64,000 nt of DNA, from positions 1 to 64,000 of the forward strand of contig VEMX01000019.1 of assembly GCA_009711805.1 (NCBI GenBank), given 5' to 3'. The position numbers and the translations under genes are program-made. How positions within the stretch are numbered: the first letter of the stretch is position 1; each line of letters starts with the position of its first letter. This DNA is from Balneolaceae bacterium (GTDB taxonomy: Bacteria; Bacteroidota; Rhodothermia; Balneolales; Balneolaceae). Under the pieces are notes generated by a model. The model was given only the letters and a program-made list of their open reading frames with translations, ran no database searches and was not told the origin of the DNA. This document shows, piece after piece, positions 17,377 through 26,646 of the stretch.

Positions 17377-19041
17377 ATGAAACATCTAATATTTGGGTTG
17401 GCTGCGGTTTTGCCGTTTTTCGGCTTAGCCTCGTGTACCACCACAAATAAAGCTATACAAAATGATACCGCCCCTGCAGCAGGTACGGCAAACACGACTG
17501 AAACGGTTACCCTAATTAATGATTGGTTCCATAAAGACCCCTTAAGCAGTCCATATTATGGAATCAGTACCAAACAGGCTTACAATAATTTTCTTGCAGA
17601 TAAACAGCCCAAAAAGAGTGTCATTGTAGCCATTATTGATTCCGGAACCGATATTGAGCATGAAGACCTTGCGGCTAATATCTGGGTTAATGAAGATGAA
17701 ATCCCGGATAATGGTAAAGATGATGATGACAATGGCTATATAGATGACCTCCATGGATGGAATTTTATTGGAGGCCCCAACGGCCAACATGTAGAAAAGG
17801 ATACCTATGTTCTTACTCGCATGTATTCCAGCCTATCCCGGAAATATGGTAGCAAAGGACCTTCTGATATTGCTCCTGAATACAAAAAAGAATATGAAAA
17901 ATACCTGGAAATAAAATCCAGATTCGAGCGCAGGGTTAAGAGAAACAAAGAGCAGATCCGGGAACTAAGTGATATCGTAAAAGCGATTGATGTATCTAAG
18001 CAGATACTTGGCATTAGCTGTATTGACTCTGCATCCACAGAAGAGCTGAAAGTAGATCCGAACGATCAGATGATTATAAAGCAAGCAAAACAGATCTTTC
18101 AGCTGTTGAAACAGGATGGCGTTACCGAAACCACAGTCTCCGATACTCAGAAATACCTCGAACATCTCATCAGGAAAAGAGATTATGGCTTAAATCCGAA
18201 CTTCAATCCCCGCAAAACAATAGGCGACAATTATGAAGATTTTAACGACCGCTTTTATGGTAATAATGATGTAAAAGGTCCCGCCAGTGAACATGGTACC
18301 CATGTGGCCGGAATTATAGGCGCGGTCAGGAATAATGGCCTTGGGATGGATGGCATTAGTGCTCATGCCAAACTTATGATCATCAGAACCGTGCCAGACG
18401 GAGATGAGCGGGATAAAGATGTAGCTAATGCCATTCGGTATGCCGTGGAAAATGGAGCCGATATTATAAATATGAGTTTTGGGAAAGAGTATTCGCCCCA
18501 TAAGGTATATGTAGATGAGGCCATACGGCTTGCCGACCGTTCCGGAGTGCTTATGGTGTCAGGAGCCGGAAATAATGGCGAAAGCATTGAGGATAAAAAT
18601 AATTATCCTTCCCGCTACTATGCGGATGGAAACAAGGCAAATAACTACCTGATGGTTGGTGCTTCATCATGGAAACCAGATTCTGCCCTTGCAGCCAGTT
18701 TTAGTAATTATGGGCAAACAAAAGTGGACCTTTTCGCTCCGGGGGTTGATATATATTCTACCTATCCCAATCATACCTATAAAATGGAAAACGGTACCAG
18801 CATGGCTGCTCCTGTGGTAGCTGGGGTTGCGGCCTTGATTATGACATATTATCCGGAACTTCAAACTTCTGAAGTAAAACAGATTTTATTGGATTCGTCC
18901 ATAAAAGTAGATCAAGAAGTTAATAAACCCGGATCGACTCAGAGCCTTAGTTTTGAAAGATTATCGGCCAGCGGCGGAATTGTAAACGCTCTACAAGCAT
19001 TGAAACTGGCAGAATCCACAATTAATAACGGGGTTAATTGA
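17377..19041 (+). CDS. S8 (subtilisin-family) serine peptidase, lipoprotein
   Basis: This is a secreted subtilase of 554 residues with a lipoprotein signal (lipobox LASC, C20), so it is anchored at the membrane facing the periplasm or surface. Catalytic residues are D88 (IDSGTDIEHED), H306 (EHGTHVAG) and S475 (NGTSMAAPVVAG). After the Asp motif comes an acidic DDDDNGYIDD loop typical of Bacteroidota S8 proteins. Between D88 and H306 there is an inserted region of about 140 residues rich in Lys, Glu and Arg, predicted helical and partly coiled-coil (about 150-290), which is longer than in classic subtilisins. The oxidoreductase gene begins in the stop codon (TTGA overlap), so the two are translationally coupled. 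Confidence 0.93.
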   Translation: MKHLIFGLAAVLPFFGLASCTTTNKAIQNDTAPAAGTANTTETVTLINDWFHKDPLSSPYYGISTKQAYNNFLADKQPKKSVIVAIIDSGTDIEHEDLAANIWVNEDEIPDNGKDDDDNGYIDDLHGWNFIGGPNGQHVEKDTYVLTRMYSSLSRKYGSKGPSDIAPEYKKEYEKYLEIKSRFERRVKRNKEQIRELSDIVKAIDVSKQILGISCIDSASTEELKVDPNDQMIIKQAKQIFQLLKQDGVTETTVSDTQKYLEHLIRKRDYGLNPNFNPRKTIGDNYEDFNDRFYGNNDVKGPASEHGTHVAGIIGAVRNNGLGMDGISAHAKLMIIRTVPDGDERDKDVANAIRYAVENGADIINMSFGKEYSPHKVYVDEAIRLADRSGVLMVSGAGNNGESIEDKNNYPSRYYADGNKANNYLMVGASSWKPDSALAASFSNYGQTKVDLFAPGVDIYSTYPNHTYKMENGTSMAAPVVAGVAALIMTYYPELQTSEVKQILLDSSIKVDQEVNKPGSTQSLSFERLSASGGIVNALQALKLAESTINNGVN

Positions 19042-20477
19042 ATAATCGGAACAATGAATACGATGCGGTAGTTGTTGGGTCAGGTCCTAATGGATTGACC
19101 GCAGCCATCCGGCTTGCCAGCAAAAAACTGAATGTTCTTGTACTTGAAGCTGAAAAAACCATAGGCGGCGGTACCCGCACCAAGGAACTTACCGAAGCTG
19201 GTTTTAAACATGATGTATGTTCAGCAGTTCATCCTACAGCTGTATCATCTCCCTACTTCAACCAACTGGATTTAGGTAAATATGGGCTGGAATGGATACA
19301 CCCGCCTTATCCTTTTGCTCATCCACTCAACAACCACGAAAGTGTCGTGGTATCCAGGTCACTTGAAGAAACGGCTACAAACCTTGGTATTGATAACAAA
19401 GCATATCATAAGCTGTATGATCGGTTTGTAGCAGATTGGGGCTCGCTTTCTGAAGATATATTTGGACCGCTGAGAGTACCTGCATATCCACTAAAAATGG
19501 CCCGGTTTGGACTCTCCGGATTACCTTCAGCAAGTACATTAAGTACACGCTTATTTAATAGTCCCCGGAGCAGGGCGCTGTTCGCGGGTTGTGCAGCACA
19601 TAGTATATTACCGTTGGATAAACTGTTTACATCTTCTTTTGGTATTGTACTTGGTGCTTCGGCTCATGCGGTAGGCTGGCCTATAGCAAAAGGAGGATCT
19701 GCTTCAATTACTGATGCTTTGGCTAAATTGTTTAAATCGCTGGGAGGCAATATAGTAACAAACAAAAGAGTAGCTGATATTCAGGATATTCCTTCCGCCA
19801 AAGCTGTACTCTTTGATCTGACACCTCAACAAATTCAAAAAATACTTGCTGATAAACTTCCTTCATCCTACCGAAGCAAATTAGTAGATTACAGATATGG
19901 TCCAGGCGTCTTTAAAATTGATTTTGCCCTCTCTGAAGCTGTACCCTGGAAAGATAAACAACTTCTTAAAGCAGGCACCCTTCACCTTGGAGAGTCGCTG
20001 GAAGAAATAATGAGATCTGAACAGAATGCATGGCAAGGAAGGCATTCGGATACTCCCTATGTACTTCTCTCTCAGCCCAGCTTATTTGACCCTGAGAGAG
20101 CCCCGGAAGGCAAACATACGCTCTGGGCTTATTGCCATGTCCCCAACGGTTCTGAACGGGATATGTCGCAAGCAATTGAACAACAAATAGAACGGTACGC
20201 TCCGGGCTTTAAAGACACCATCATCAACAAACATACCATGAATACCAGCCAGCTGGAAGTATATAACTCCAACTATATAGGAGGTGATATTAATGGAGGA
20301 GCCCAAATGATACAGCAATTATTTGCCCGCCCTGTTTTAAAATGGGATCCGTACAGCATCCCCTTAAAAGGTTATTATATTTGCTCCTCATCTACTCCTC
20401 CTGGCGGTGGCGTACACGGCATGTGCGGATATCATGCCGCTGCCTCGGTATTAAAAAAGGAATTTGGTCTTTATTAA
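19038..20477 (+). CDS. FAD-dependent oxidoreductase (phytoene-desaturase/PYROXD2-like)
   Basis: This 479-residue flavoprotein begins with the dinucleotide-binding motif VVVGSGPNGLTAAIRLA, followed by LEAEKTIGGGTRT, the usual flavin pattern of the amine-oxidase/phytoene-desaturase superfamily. The C terminus has the closing motif GGGVHGMCGYHAAASVL expected of the FAD-binding fold. These relatives are often placed with PYROXD2 rather than with carotenoid enzymes, and no carotenoid genes are seen nearby, so the substrate is unknown. The start is a TTG at 19038 overlapping the previous stop by four bases, with no in-frame ATG close by. It is followed after 32 bp by the iron permease. Confidence 0.88.
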   Translation: MNNRNNEYDAVVVGSGPNGLTAAIRLASKKLNVLVLEAEKTIGGGTRTKELTEAGFKHDVCSAVHPTAVSSPYFNQLDLGKYGLEWIHPPYPFAHPLNNHESVVVSRSLEETATNLGIDNKAYHKLYDRFVADWGSLSEDIFGPLRVPAYPLKMARFGLSGLPSASTLSTRLFNSPRSRALFAGCAAHSILPLDKLFTSSFGIVLGASAHAVGWPIAKGGSASITDALAKLFKSLGGNIVTNKRVADIQDIPSAKAVLFDLTPQQIQKILADKLPSSYRSKLVDYRYGPGVFKIDFALSEAVPWKDKQLLKAGTLHLGESLEEIMRSEQNAWQGRHSDTPYVLLSQPSLFDPERAPEGKHTLWAYCHVPNGSERDMSQAIEQQIERYAPGFKDTIINKHTMNTSQLEVYNSNYIGGDINGGAQMIQQLFARPVLKWDPYSIPLKGYYICSSSTPPGGGVHGMCGYHAAASVLKKEFGLY

Positions 20478-20509
20478 TGACAAAAGCTTAAAGAAGCTTA
20501 TCTTTTACT

Positions 20510-22207
20510 ATGCTTAAGGCTTTACACACGACGATTCAACACTTATCCAAGACCAACAAACCGACCGAGCAAGGAACGAACCGATGGACATTGCTGAGTC
20601 TGTTTATAGCACTCTTAATCTCCATACCGGTACTTACCGTTGTATTTTCCATTTTTACTCCGGCAGGAGAAATATGGAGTCACCTGGCTTCCACCGTTTT
20701 AGATGATTATGTACTCAATTCCCTCATTCTACTTCTGGGGGTCTCAACCGGGGCCTTGTTTTTTGGAATTTCATCGGCCTGGCTTATTACGATGTGCGAC
20801 TTCCCCGGGAGAAAGATATTCGAATGGGCCTCCCTGCTTCCTTTTGCTATTCCAGCTTATTTGATGGCTTACATTTATACGGACTTCCTGGACATTGCCG
20901 GTCCCCTGCAAACGACCATCCGTACCATTTTTAGTCTTGGGATAGATGAATATTGGTTTCCCCAGGTTCGCTCCATACAGGGAGCTGTATTAATTATGAG
21001 CCTGGCCTTCTACCCTTATGTATATATGCTGGGCCGCTCGGCTTTTCTGAAGCAATCTACTTCCCTGTTGGAAGCCAGCAGAGTAATGGGGTATTCCACC
21101 TTAAAAAGTTTTTTCAAGGTCTCCCTCCCGGTAGCACGACCAAATATAGCAGCCGGCCTTGCCTTGGCCCTCATGGAAACACTGAACGATTTTGGCACCG
21201 TGCAATACTTTGGAGTGCAAACATTTACAACTGGCATTTATCGAACATGGTTTGGTCTTGGGGAACGTCCGGCAGCAGCTCAGCTTGCTGCTTTTTTAAT
21301 GACTTTTATAATTGTTTTGCTGGTTCTGGAACGTTGGTCTCGCAATAAAATGAGTACAAAACAGCATAGTACAAACCGGTTTAAAACATTAAGTCGGTTT
21401 AACCTGAAAGGCCCTAAAGCTATAGCTGCATTTACAGTTGTAGGTTTACCGGTATTGCTTGGTTTTGTGATCCCTGTGATTTTGCTGCTTGTGATGTTCT
21501 TTTCGAACCTGGACCTGATGGATAGTAAGTTTCTTGAGCTGACCTTTAATTCAGTCACCGTTTCAGGTATTACCGGGGTATTAGCCGTTGGTATTGCCCT
21601 TATCATGGCTTATGCAGCGCGTCTAAATCCTTCAAAACTGGTAAAAACATTCAACAGAATCAGCTCGCTGGGATATGCTATTCCGGGCTCAGTTATTGCC
21701 GTAGGGGTACTGATTCCTTTTGGAGTCTTTGACAATGCCATAGATTCTTTTCTTCGCGAAAACCTCGGTTTTTCATCCGGTTTATTGCTAAGCGGGACAC
21801 TTTTTGCGATGGTGTTTGCTTACATCGTTCGCTTTTTATCGGTTTCATTTGGAGGTATAGAGGCAAGCATGGAGAAAATCACTCCAAGTATGGACGAAGC
21901 AGCCCGGGGCATGGGATATCGTTTTTCCAAAGTTCTCCGAAAAATCCATATCCCCATGATGTCCGGAGGGTTATTAACGGCAGGACTACTGGTCTTTGTA
22001 GATGTGATGAAGGAGCTTCCGGCTACCCTTATTGTTCGCCCCTTTAATTTTGATACACTGGCTGTTCAGGTATATAGATATGCCTCAGATGAACGGCTTA
22101 CTGAATCGGCCGGAGCAGCTCTTATGATTGTATTGGCAGGGATTATCCCGGTGATTGTAATTAGCAGAACCATTGCCCGATCACGCAAAACAGAGACTAA
22201 AAAATAA
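20510..22207 (+). CDS. Ferric-iron ABC transporter permease (FbpB/FutB-like, fused halves)
   Basis: This 565-residue inner-membrane protein has about twelve hydrophobic helices in two similar halves, the fused arrangement seen in ferric-iron permeases. Each half carries an EAA-loop for contact with the ATPase: LEASRVMGYSTLKSFFKVSL (about residue 190) and DEAARGMGYRFSKVLRKIHI (about 465). It should import Fe3+ together with a binding protein. The matching iron-binding lipoprotein is encoded convergently 60 bp away. No ATPase gene is in the window, so that subunit must come from elsewhere. It is the last gene in the plus-strand run before the hairpin at 22211-22237. Confidence 0.9.
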   Translation: MLKALHTTIQHLSKTNKPTEQGTNRWTLLSLFIALLISIPVLTVVFSIFTPAGEIWSHLASTVLDDYVLNSLILLLGVSTGALFFGISSAWLITMCDFPGRKIFEWASLLPFAIPAYLMAYIYTDFLDIAGPLQTTIRTIFSLGIDEYWFPQVRSIQGAVLIMSLAFYPYVYMLGRSAFLKQSTSLLEASRVMGYSTLKSFFKVSLPVARPNIAAGLALALMETLNDFGTVQYFGVQTFTTGIYRTWFGLGERPAAAQLAAFLMTFIIVLLVLERWSRNKMSTKQHSTNRFKTLSRFNLKGPKAIAAFTVVGLPVLLGFVIPVILLLVMFFSNLDLMDSKFLELTFNSVTVSGITGVLAVGIALIMAYAARLNPSKLVKTFNRISSLGYAIPGSVIAVGVLIPFGVFDNAIDSFLRENLGFSSGLLLSGTLFAMVFAYIVRFLSVSFGGIEASMEKITPSMDEAARGMGYRFSKVLRKIHIPMMSGGLLTAGLLVFVDVMKELPATLIVRPFNFDTLAVQVYRYASDERLTESAGAALMIVLAGIIPVIVISRTIARSRKTETKK

Positions 22208-22210
22208 TAA

Positions 22211-22237
22211 GGGATGCAATATCAGCTACTGCATCCC
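22211..22237. terminator. Bidirectional intrinsic terminator-like hairpin
   Basis: GGGATGCA at 22211-22218 pairs perfectly with TGCATCCC at 22230-22237 around a 11-base loop. It lies between the convergent iron permease and binding-protein genes. The T-rich tail is modest (TGTTATT), so strength is uncertain. Confidence 0.7.
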
Positions 22238-22267
22238 CTGTTATTGTAGAAACAAATGTGATTGTGA

Positions 22268-23305
22268 TTATTGCCAGCCAGCTCTATCCATCAATTGAAT
22301 AGCTTCCGGGTTATTTTTTCCCAATGCCGAAACATTTACTGCATCGCTTTCAAACTCACCAAAGTTGGTTAATACTTCTGGCAGCTCCGTTTCTTCATTA
22401 ATCGGGTATTCGTTATTGCCGGCTGTAAAATATTGCTGGGCATCTGTGGTTGTCAGATACTCAAGAAAAAGTACGGCATGCTCTTTGTTTGGAGCATTTT
22501 TAAGTATTCCTGCCCCACTGATATTAACATGAGCTCCGCGTCCATCTTCACCCTGATTGGGAAATACAAACTTCACTTTTGATGCCGCTTCCTGGTCGGC
22601 TTCATCATCACCTGTAATCATAATCGCAAGATAATAATGGTTTGATATAGCTACATCACAAACACCAGTGGCCACTCCCCTGATCTGGTCGCGGTCGCCT
22701 CCCTGCGGACTTCTGGCAAAATTAGAGACAAGGCCTTCAGCCCACTCTTCGGTCGCTTCAACGCCTTTAGTTTCAACCATTGAGGCTACCAGCGACTGAT
22801 TGTATATATTATTGGACGAACGTACACATACACGCCCTTCAAAGCGGGGATCAGCTAAATCTTCGTACGTAAGTTCTTCGTAGTTTTCCACGGTCTCGGG
22901 ATTTACTACAATACCTCGTACTCGTTTTGAAAGTCCCATCCACAATCCTTCTGGGTGCCGAAATGAGGAAGGAATACGCTCTGAGAGAATCTCAGAGTCT
23001 ACAGGTTGAAGGATATCTGCTTCTTCAGCTCTCCAAAGACGACCCGCATCTACAGTAATGAGGACATCTGCTGGAGAGTTAATTCCTTCACTTTTCACCC
23101 TTTCAATTAATTCATCAGAACCACCTTCAATCAGGTTTACTTTTATTCCTGTTTTTTCTGTAAACTCGGAATATAGAGCATCATCGGTATCGTAATGCCG
23201 GGCTGAATAAACATTAACTATTTTTTCACTATTCGCTTTTTTCTCGTTTGAACAAGCAATAAATAGAGTTGCACAAGCAATAACTGCTAGTATTCTTAAT
23301 TTCAT
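22268..23305 (-). CDS. Ferric-iron ABC transporter substrate-binding lipoprotein (FutA/FbpA-like)
   Basis: This 345-residue protein has a lipoprotein signal ending in LFIAC (Cys at about 18), then a type-2 periplasmic-binding fold. Family signs are the N-terminal VNVYSARHYDTDDALY (first metal tyrosine), ADVLITVDAGRLWRA, NIYNQSLVASMVE, and the adjacent tyrosines in ISNHYYLAIM, which coordinate Fe3+ in FutA/FbpA proteins. It is tethered to the inner membrane or in the periplasm and delivers iron to the permease encoded convergently at 20510-22207. An upstream region of about 70 bp is shared with the divergent Rieske gene. The iron specificity is inferred from these tyrosines. Confidence 0.9.
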   Translation of the reverse strand: MKLRILAVIACATLFIACSNEKKANSEKIVNVYSARHYDTDDALYSEFTEKTGIKVNLIEGGSDELIERVKSEGINSPADVLITVDAGRLWRAEEADILQPVDSEILSERIPSSFRHPEGLWMGLSKRVRGIVVNPETVENYEELTYEDLADPRFEGRVCVRSSNNIYNQSLVASMVETKGVEATEEWAEGLVSNFARSPQGGDRDQIRGVATGVCDVAISNHYYLAIMITGDDEADQEAASKVKFVFPNQGEDGRGAHVNISGAGILKNAPNKEHAVLFLEYLTTTDAQQYFTAGNNEYPINEETELPEVLTNFGEFESDAVNVSALGKNNPEAIQLMDRAGWQ

Positions 23306-23374
23306 TATTTGGAGTATTTATTAATGTTAGTTGCGTGCAGAAATTACCACATTATTTAGAACTAATCTAAACTA

Positions 23375-24481
23375 ATGGACAAAAATCAGGTAAAAAAAAT
23401 TATTTCACCCAGTGAGCTCGGCATTGATCCCATTGCTAAAGCCCATACTATTCCTTCTCAGTGGTATACATCGCCCCAGGTGTTTGAACTGGAACAACAG
23501 TATCTGTTCAAAAAAAACTGGCAGTATGTATGTCATGCAGATCAAATATCTGCTGCCGGTTCCTCATATTGTAGCCGCATAGCGCAAAATCCCGTTATTG
23601 TATTCAAAGACTCAGAAGATCAGATACGATGCTTCTATAATGTCTGTAAACATCGGGGTGGACCTCTTGCAATCAAGAAGGGTACCAAAACTGTACTTCA
23701 ATGCCAATACCATGGGTGGACTTATCTGGATGACGGCTCTCTCAGGGGAGTTCCCGACTGGAATAAAGTAGATTTATTTGATACGAAGGATTTTGGACTG
23801 GACCCCATACCTTTTGAACTCTGGCATGGATTAATATTCGTGAAACTAAACGAAGCTTCTCCTTCCCTCAACCAACTTTTGGGTGGTATCCCTGAGGCTA
23901 TAGCGCCCCTTTCACTCTCAAATATGGAATTCCATTCCGAGCAAGTTTACGACATCCATTGTAACTGGAAAGTATATGTAGACAATTTCTTGGAGGGCTA
24001 TCATATTCCCATTGTGCATCCCGAACTTGCTAAGTTACTTGATTATAGAGCTTATACAACTGAAACGGCGGAATGGTATTCTTTACAGCACAGCCCTTTT
24101 AAAAAGGGTGAAAATATGTACTCATCAAAAGGAGGGCAGGCTTTTTACTATTTTGTATATCCAAACATCATGTTGAATATACTACCGGGCAGGTTACAAG
24201 TGAACTCGGTAATCCCCGTGTCGGCTGATCAATGTAAAGTTGTTTTCAGCTACTTCTATGAAGATGCGGCATCACGAACAAAAAGTGGACTTATTCAAGA
24301 GGATATTGATTACAGCCATCAAATCCAGTTAGAGGATATCGAAATATGCGAGGCTGTTCAGCATGGGTTAGCATCTGATGCATATCACAAAGGCCGGTTC
24401 TCAGTCAAAAGAGAAGTTGGGGTGTATCATTTCCAAAATCTGCTCAAAAAAGAGTACAGGGATGTGTTAAATCAGCTGTAG
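23375..24481 (+). CDS. Rieske non-heme iron oxygenase alpha subunit (SRPBCC/RHO family)
   Basis: This 368-residue protein has an N-terminal Rieske [2Fe-2S] domain with C91-x-H93 and C110-x2-H113 (CKHRGG and CQYHGW). The catalytic SRPBCC domain carries the mononuclear-iron site in NFLEGYHIPIVH (H210, H215) and a likely acidic ligand near EDIEICEAV. The layout matches the alpha-only monooxygenases of quaternary amines and related ring-hydroxylating enzymes; no reductase or small subunit is adjacent. The substrate is unknown. The next gene, a DUF971 protein, is convergent and 9 bp away. It diverges from the iron-binding lipoprotein over about 70 bp. Confidence 0.9.
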   Translation: MDKNQVKKIISPSELGIDPIAKAHTIPSQWYTSPQVFELEQQYLFKKNWQYVCHADQISAAGSSYCSRIAQNPVIVFKDSEDQIRCFYNVCKHRGGPLAIKKGTKTVLQCQYHGWTYLDDGSLRGVPDWNKVDLFDTKDFGLDPIPFELWHGLIFVKLNEASPSLNQLLGGIPEAIAPLSLSNMEFHSEQVYDIHCNWKVYVDNFLEGYHIPIVHPELAKLLDYRAYTTETAEWYSLQHSPFKKGENMYSSKGGQAFYYFVYPNIMLNILPGRLQVNSVIPVSADQCKVVFSYFYEDAASRTKSGLIQEDIDYSHQIQLEDIEICEAVQHGLASDAYHKGRFSVKREVGVYHFQNLLKKEYRDVLNQL

Positions 24482-24490
24482 TTGAGGTTG

Positions 24491-24817
24491 CTACTTATGG
24501 TTCTCGGGATCAAGCCAACGCAAGGTCTCCCACTGGTACATGCCGCTGTTGTGTCCATCGGACCAGGTAATTTTTATGGCATGATTGCCCACTTGTTCAA
24601 TATCCCGAATTTCTATGCGAGAAGGGTCATCCTCAAAAAAAGATTCCGGTTCAAAATCTCCCATACTGCCGTGCCCTCCCCTGCAAGTAACGCAGGGACA
24701 GTTTTTACGCAGCCCAAACAGCGGATACACCGAAGTTTGATCATCACTCCAGGTAATTTCCAGTACCTGATCTTTATTGCTTACTTCTATACTCTTTGGG
24801 GTGGTTGATTGCTCCAT
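24491..24817 (-). CDS. DUF971 protein (gamma-butyrobetaine-hydroxylase-like N-terminal domain)
   Basis: This 108-residue protein matches the DUF971 / GBBH-like_N domain: an ITWSDDQTSVYP start, a conserved LRKNCPCVTCRG zinc-type cysteine cluster at about residues 36-47, and the typical ending GNHAIKITWSDGHNSGMYQWETLR. In dioxygenases the domain is found at the N terminus; alone it is a small, mainly beta protein of unknown role, often near Fe-S or cofactor genes. It ends 9 bp from the convergent Rieske gene and begins 31 bp from the divergent membrane gene. The reverse frame is also open but lacks a family match, so I take this one. Confidence 0.88.
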   Translation of the reverse strand: MEQSTTPKSIEVSNKDQVLEITWSDDQTSVYPLFGLRKNCPCVTCRGGHGSMGDFEPESFFEDDPSRIEIRDIEQVGNHAIKITWSDGHNSGMYQWETLRWLDPENHK

Positions 24818-24848
24818 TGATTGTTACCTTTTGTAGTCTTTACTATTA

Positions 24849-25568
24849 ATGCAAAAATACGCAATGCTCTGGATAATTATATCAGCTTCTTTAGTTGCAC
24901 TGATTAGTATATATCTGGGATATTCCCGATTGGTATACCTCGATCAAATCAACAAAAGAAACCTTTCAATAAGCCTGCTTTTAATTTTGGCTCTCTTTTT
25001 AGTACTTCAACTATTACACTCGCTGGGATGGTTTCCCCAGGAAATTGCTGCAGGCACCATGACTTCGGTGTATGCATCCATCGGCGGGTTTTTTGGGGGA
25101 GCGGCTCTGCAACAGTTTCGACAAAAGAGCAGCAGTGGACCTATAGAATATGTCCATAACTCTTTCTGGACTGATATTTTCCCAAATGTTGTAGCCTTAG
25201 GATTAATCCTTTTTGGTATTCAGCGCACCTCATTACTTGGCGACCTGCCGGTTACCCCTATTCGTTTTACTTCAGGATGTTCTATTCTGGCCGTTGGCTG
25301 CTGGGGATTTACGATACGGCTGGTACCTGAGTTCAGGGCAAAAGGTATTATTTTGATCGACCGGCTTATATCGTGGGATCAATTGTTTGCCTATTCATGG
25401 TATAGCGAGCATGTGATAGAGATTGAATACCTAAAGGATGAAAAAGTTAAAAGCTTTAAAACGATGGTTCCGGATGACGATCATCTTGAAATTGAACAAT
25501 TACTCTCTTCAAAAATGGCACAAAAAATTGAGAACGAATCCTTCGATGAATATGAAGAGGTGGATTGA
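24849..25568 (+). CDS. Membrane protein of unknown function
   Basis: This 239-residue protein has about four or five hydrophobic segments in the first 160 residues (about 5-22, 42-58, 70-90, 112-128 and 138-156). A soluble C-terminal domain of about 80 residues follows, with strand-like segments (KGIILIDRLISWDQLFAYSW) and an acidic end. The C-terminal half is reminiscent of a PH-like soluble tail, but I cannot name the family. It diverges from the DUF971 gene with only 31 bp between starts. The coding call rests on consistent membrane topology and codon pattern. Confidence 0.75.
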   Translation: MQKYAMLWIIISASLVALISIYLGYSRLVYLDQINKRNLSISLLLILALFLVLQLLHSLGWFPQEIAAGTMTSVYASIGGFFGGAALQQFRQKSSSGPIEYVHNSFWTDIFPNVVALGLILFGIQRTSLLGDLPVTPIRFTSGCSILAVGCWGFTIRLVPEFRAKGIILIDRLISWDQLFAYSWYSEHVIEIEYLKDEKVKSFKTMVPDDDHLEIEQLLSSKMAQKIENESFDEYEEVD

Positions 25569-25599
25569 TAGTAGATATGAGATATAGGATTTGGGATTT

Positions 25600-26028
25600 T
25601 TATTTAATATTTCGATCCCATTCTACCATAATGCATCGGTTACGGATATAGGGTAGTTCATGCTGCTCAGCGATCTCTTCAGCTTCTTTTGATGATACAT
25701 CCAGTTGAGTCCACACTACCGGACTTTGTCCTGTTTTCTCTTTCCATCTAACTACATCTTTTAAGGCATCAGCGGTGTATTTCTTATTTCTAAAGATGTT
25801 AACCACATCAATTTCTTCAGAATCGGGTACATCAATGAGGCGGTCATAGCATGGTTTTCCCATAATCTGATCTGTTTTAGGATTTATGGGTATAATTCGA
25901 TACCCCTTCTCCTGCAAGAAGTTAGCCGCATAATTACTGGTACGGTATCGGTTTGGAGAGCATCCAATAATCGCAATCGTTTTTGTTTCTGTGAGTATCT
26001 CTTTTAATGATGAAATTTGGTTTGCCAT
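25600..26028 (-). CDS. CoA-binding domain protein (YccU-like)
   Basis: This 142-residue single-domain protein of the CoA_binding_2 family has a Rossmann-like fold. It begins with TIAIIGCSPNRYRTSNYAANF (nucleotide-binding turn), followed by GYRIIPINPKTDQIMGKPCY and a closing RNRCIMVEW. Members bind CoA or a related nucleotide; no enzymatic activity is established for the small stand-alone form. Translation runs from the ATG at 26028. It is convergent with the membrane gene, and the FKBP gene diverges upstream. The family call is secure; its cellular role is not known. Confidence 0.9.
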   Translation of the reverse strand: MANQISSLKEILTETKTIAIIGCSPNRYRTSNYAANFLQEKGYRIIPINPKTDQIMGKPCYDRLIDVPDSEEIDVVNIFRNKKYTADALKDVVRWKEKTGQSPVVWTQLDVSSKEAEEIAEQHELPYIRNRCIMVEWDRNIK

Positions 26029-26114
26029 TAAAACTGGGGTTTAGCCATCAATTGTCTTTAATAATCAGTATCTTTACACCGTTCTAATAATTGTAATTAA
26101 ATTAAAGTATTATT

Positions 26115-26552
26115 TTGGCAACAGTAAAAGAAGGCAGCATTGTAAAAGTTCACTACACTGGAAAGTTATCCGACGGATCCGTATTTGATTCTTCCGTCGA
26201 GAGAGATCCACTGCAGGTAACATTAGGCGAGGGAAAATTGATCCCCGGTTTTGAAAAAGCCGTTATTGGGATGGAAGTTGGTGATTCCACTACGGCAAAT
26301 ATTCCTGCAGAAGAAGCTTATGGCCCTCGAAGAGACGACCTTGAGTTAGAAATTGAAAAATCACAACTACCAGAAGACATTGAAGCCGAAGTTGGAATGC
26401 AACTTCAGCTAAACCAACCTAATGGTCAACCTGTTCCGGTTCAGGTAACTGAAGTTGGAGAAGAAGAAATCAAGATCGATGCAAATCACCCATTGGCAGG
26501 TAAAGACCTGACATTCGACATCGAGCTGGTTGACATTCTCGATAAAGAATAA
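26115..26552 (+). CDS. FKBP-type peptidyl-prolyl cis-trans isomerase (SlyD-like)
   Basis: This 145-residue cytosolic isomerase and chaperone has the FKBP core (IVKVHYTGKLSDGSVFDSS, then GEGKLIPGFEKAVIGM and the EEAYGPR loop). An inserted chaperone-flap segment runs at about residues 70-120, ending in the NHPLAGKDLTFDIEL motif typical of SlyD-type proteins. There is no histidine-rich metal tail. The start is TTG at 26115, since no ATG gives the proper N terminus. A strong hairpin with a T-run (26583-26609) ends the gene. It is a single-gene transcription unit between a CoA-binding gene and an RNA methyltransferase. Confidence 0.92.
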   Translation: MATVKEGSIVKVHYTGKLSDGSVFDSSVERDPLQVTLGEGKLIPGFEKAVIGMEVGDSTTANIPAEEAYGPRRDDLELEIEKSQLPEDIEAEVGMQLQLNQPNGQPVPVQVTEVGEEEIKIDANHPLAGKDLTFDIELVDILDKE

Positions 26553-26582
26553 GACACACATTTGTTGTGTTCTAAGTTTTTC

Positions 26583-26609
26583 AAGAGCTCCGTATGGGGC
26601 TCTTTTTTT
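26583..26609 (+). terminator. Intrinsic terminator of the FKBP gene
   Basis: The stem AAGAGCTCC / GGGGCTCTT is formed across a short loop and followed by a run of seven T. It lies about 30 bp after the FKBP stop codon. Confidence 0.85.
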
Positions 26610-26646
26610 ATAAACAGTTTTTTCACTACCTAATTACTTTCTATAC

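Noticed and set aside
24482-24808. Plus-strand frame opposite the DUF971 gene
   Set aside because: The minus-strand product has the complete DUF971 pattern, while the plus frame has none.
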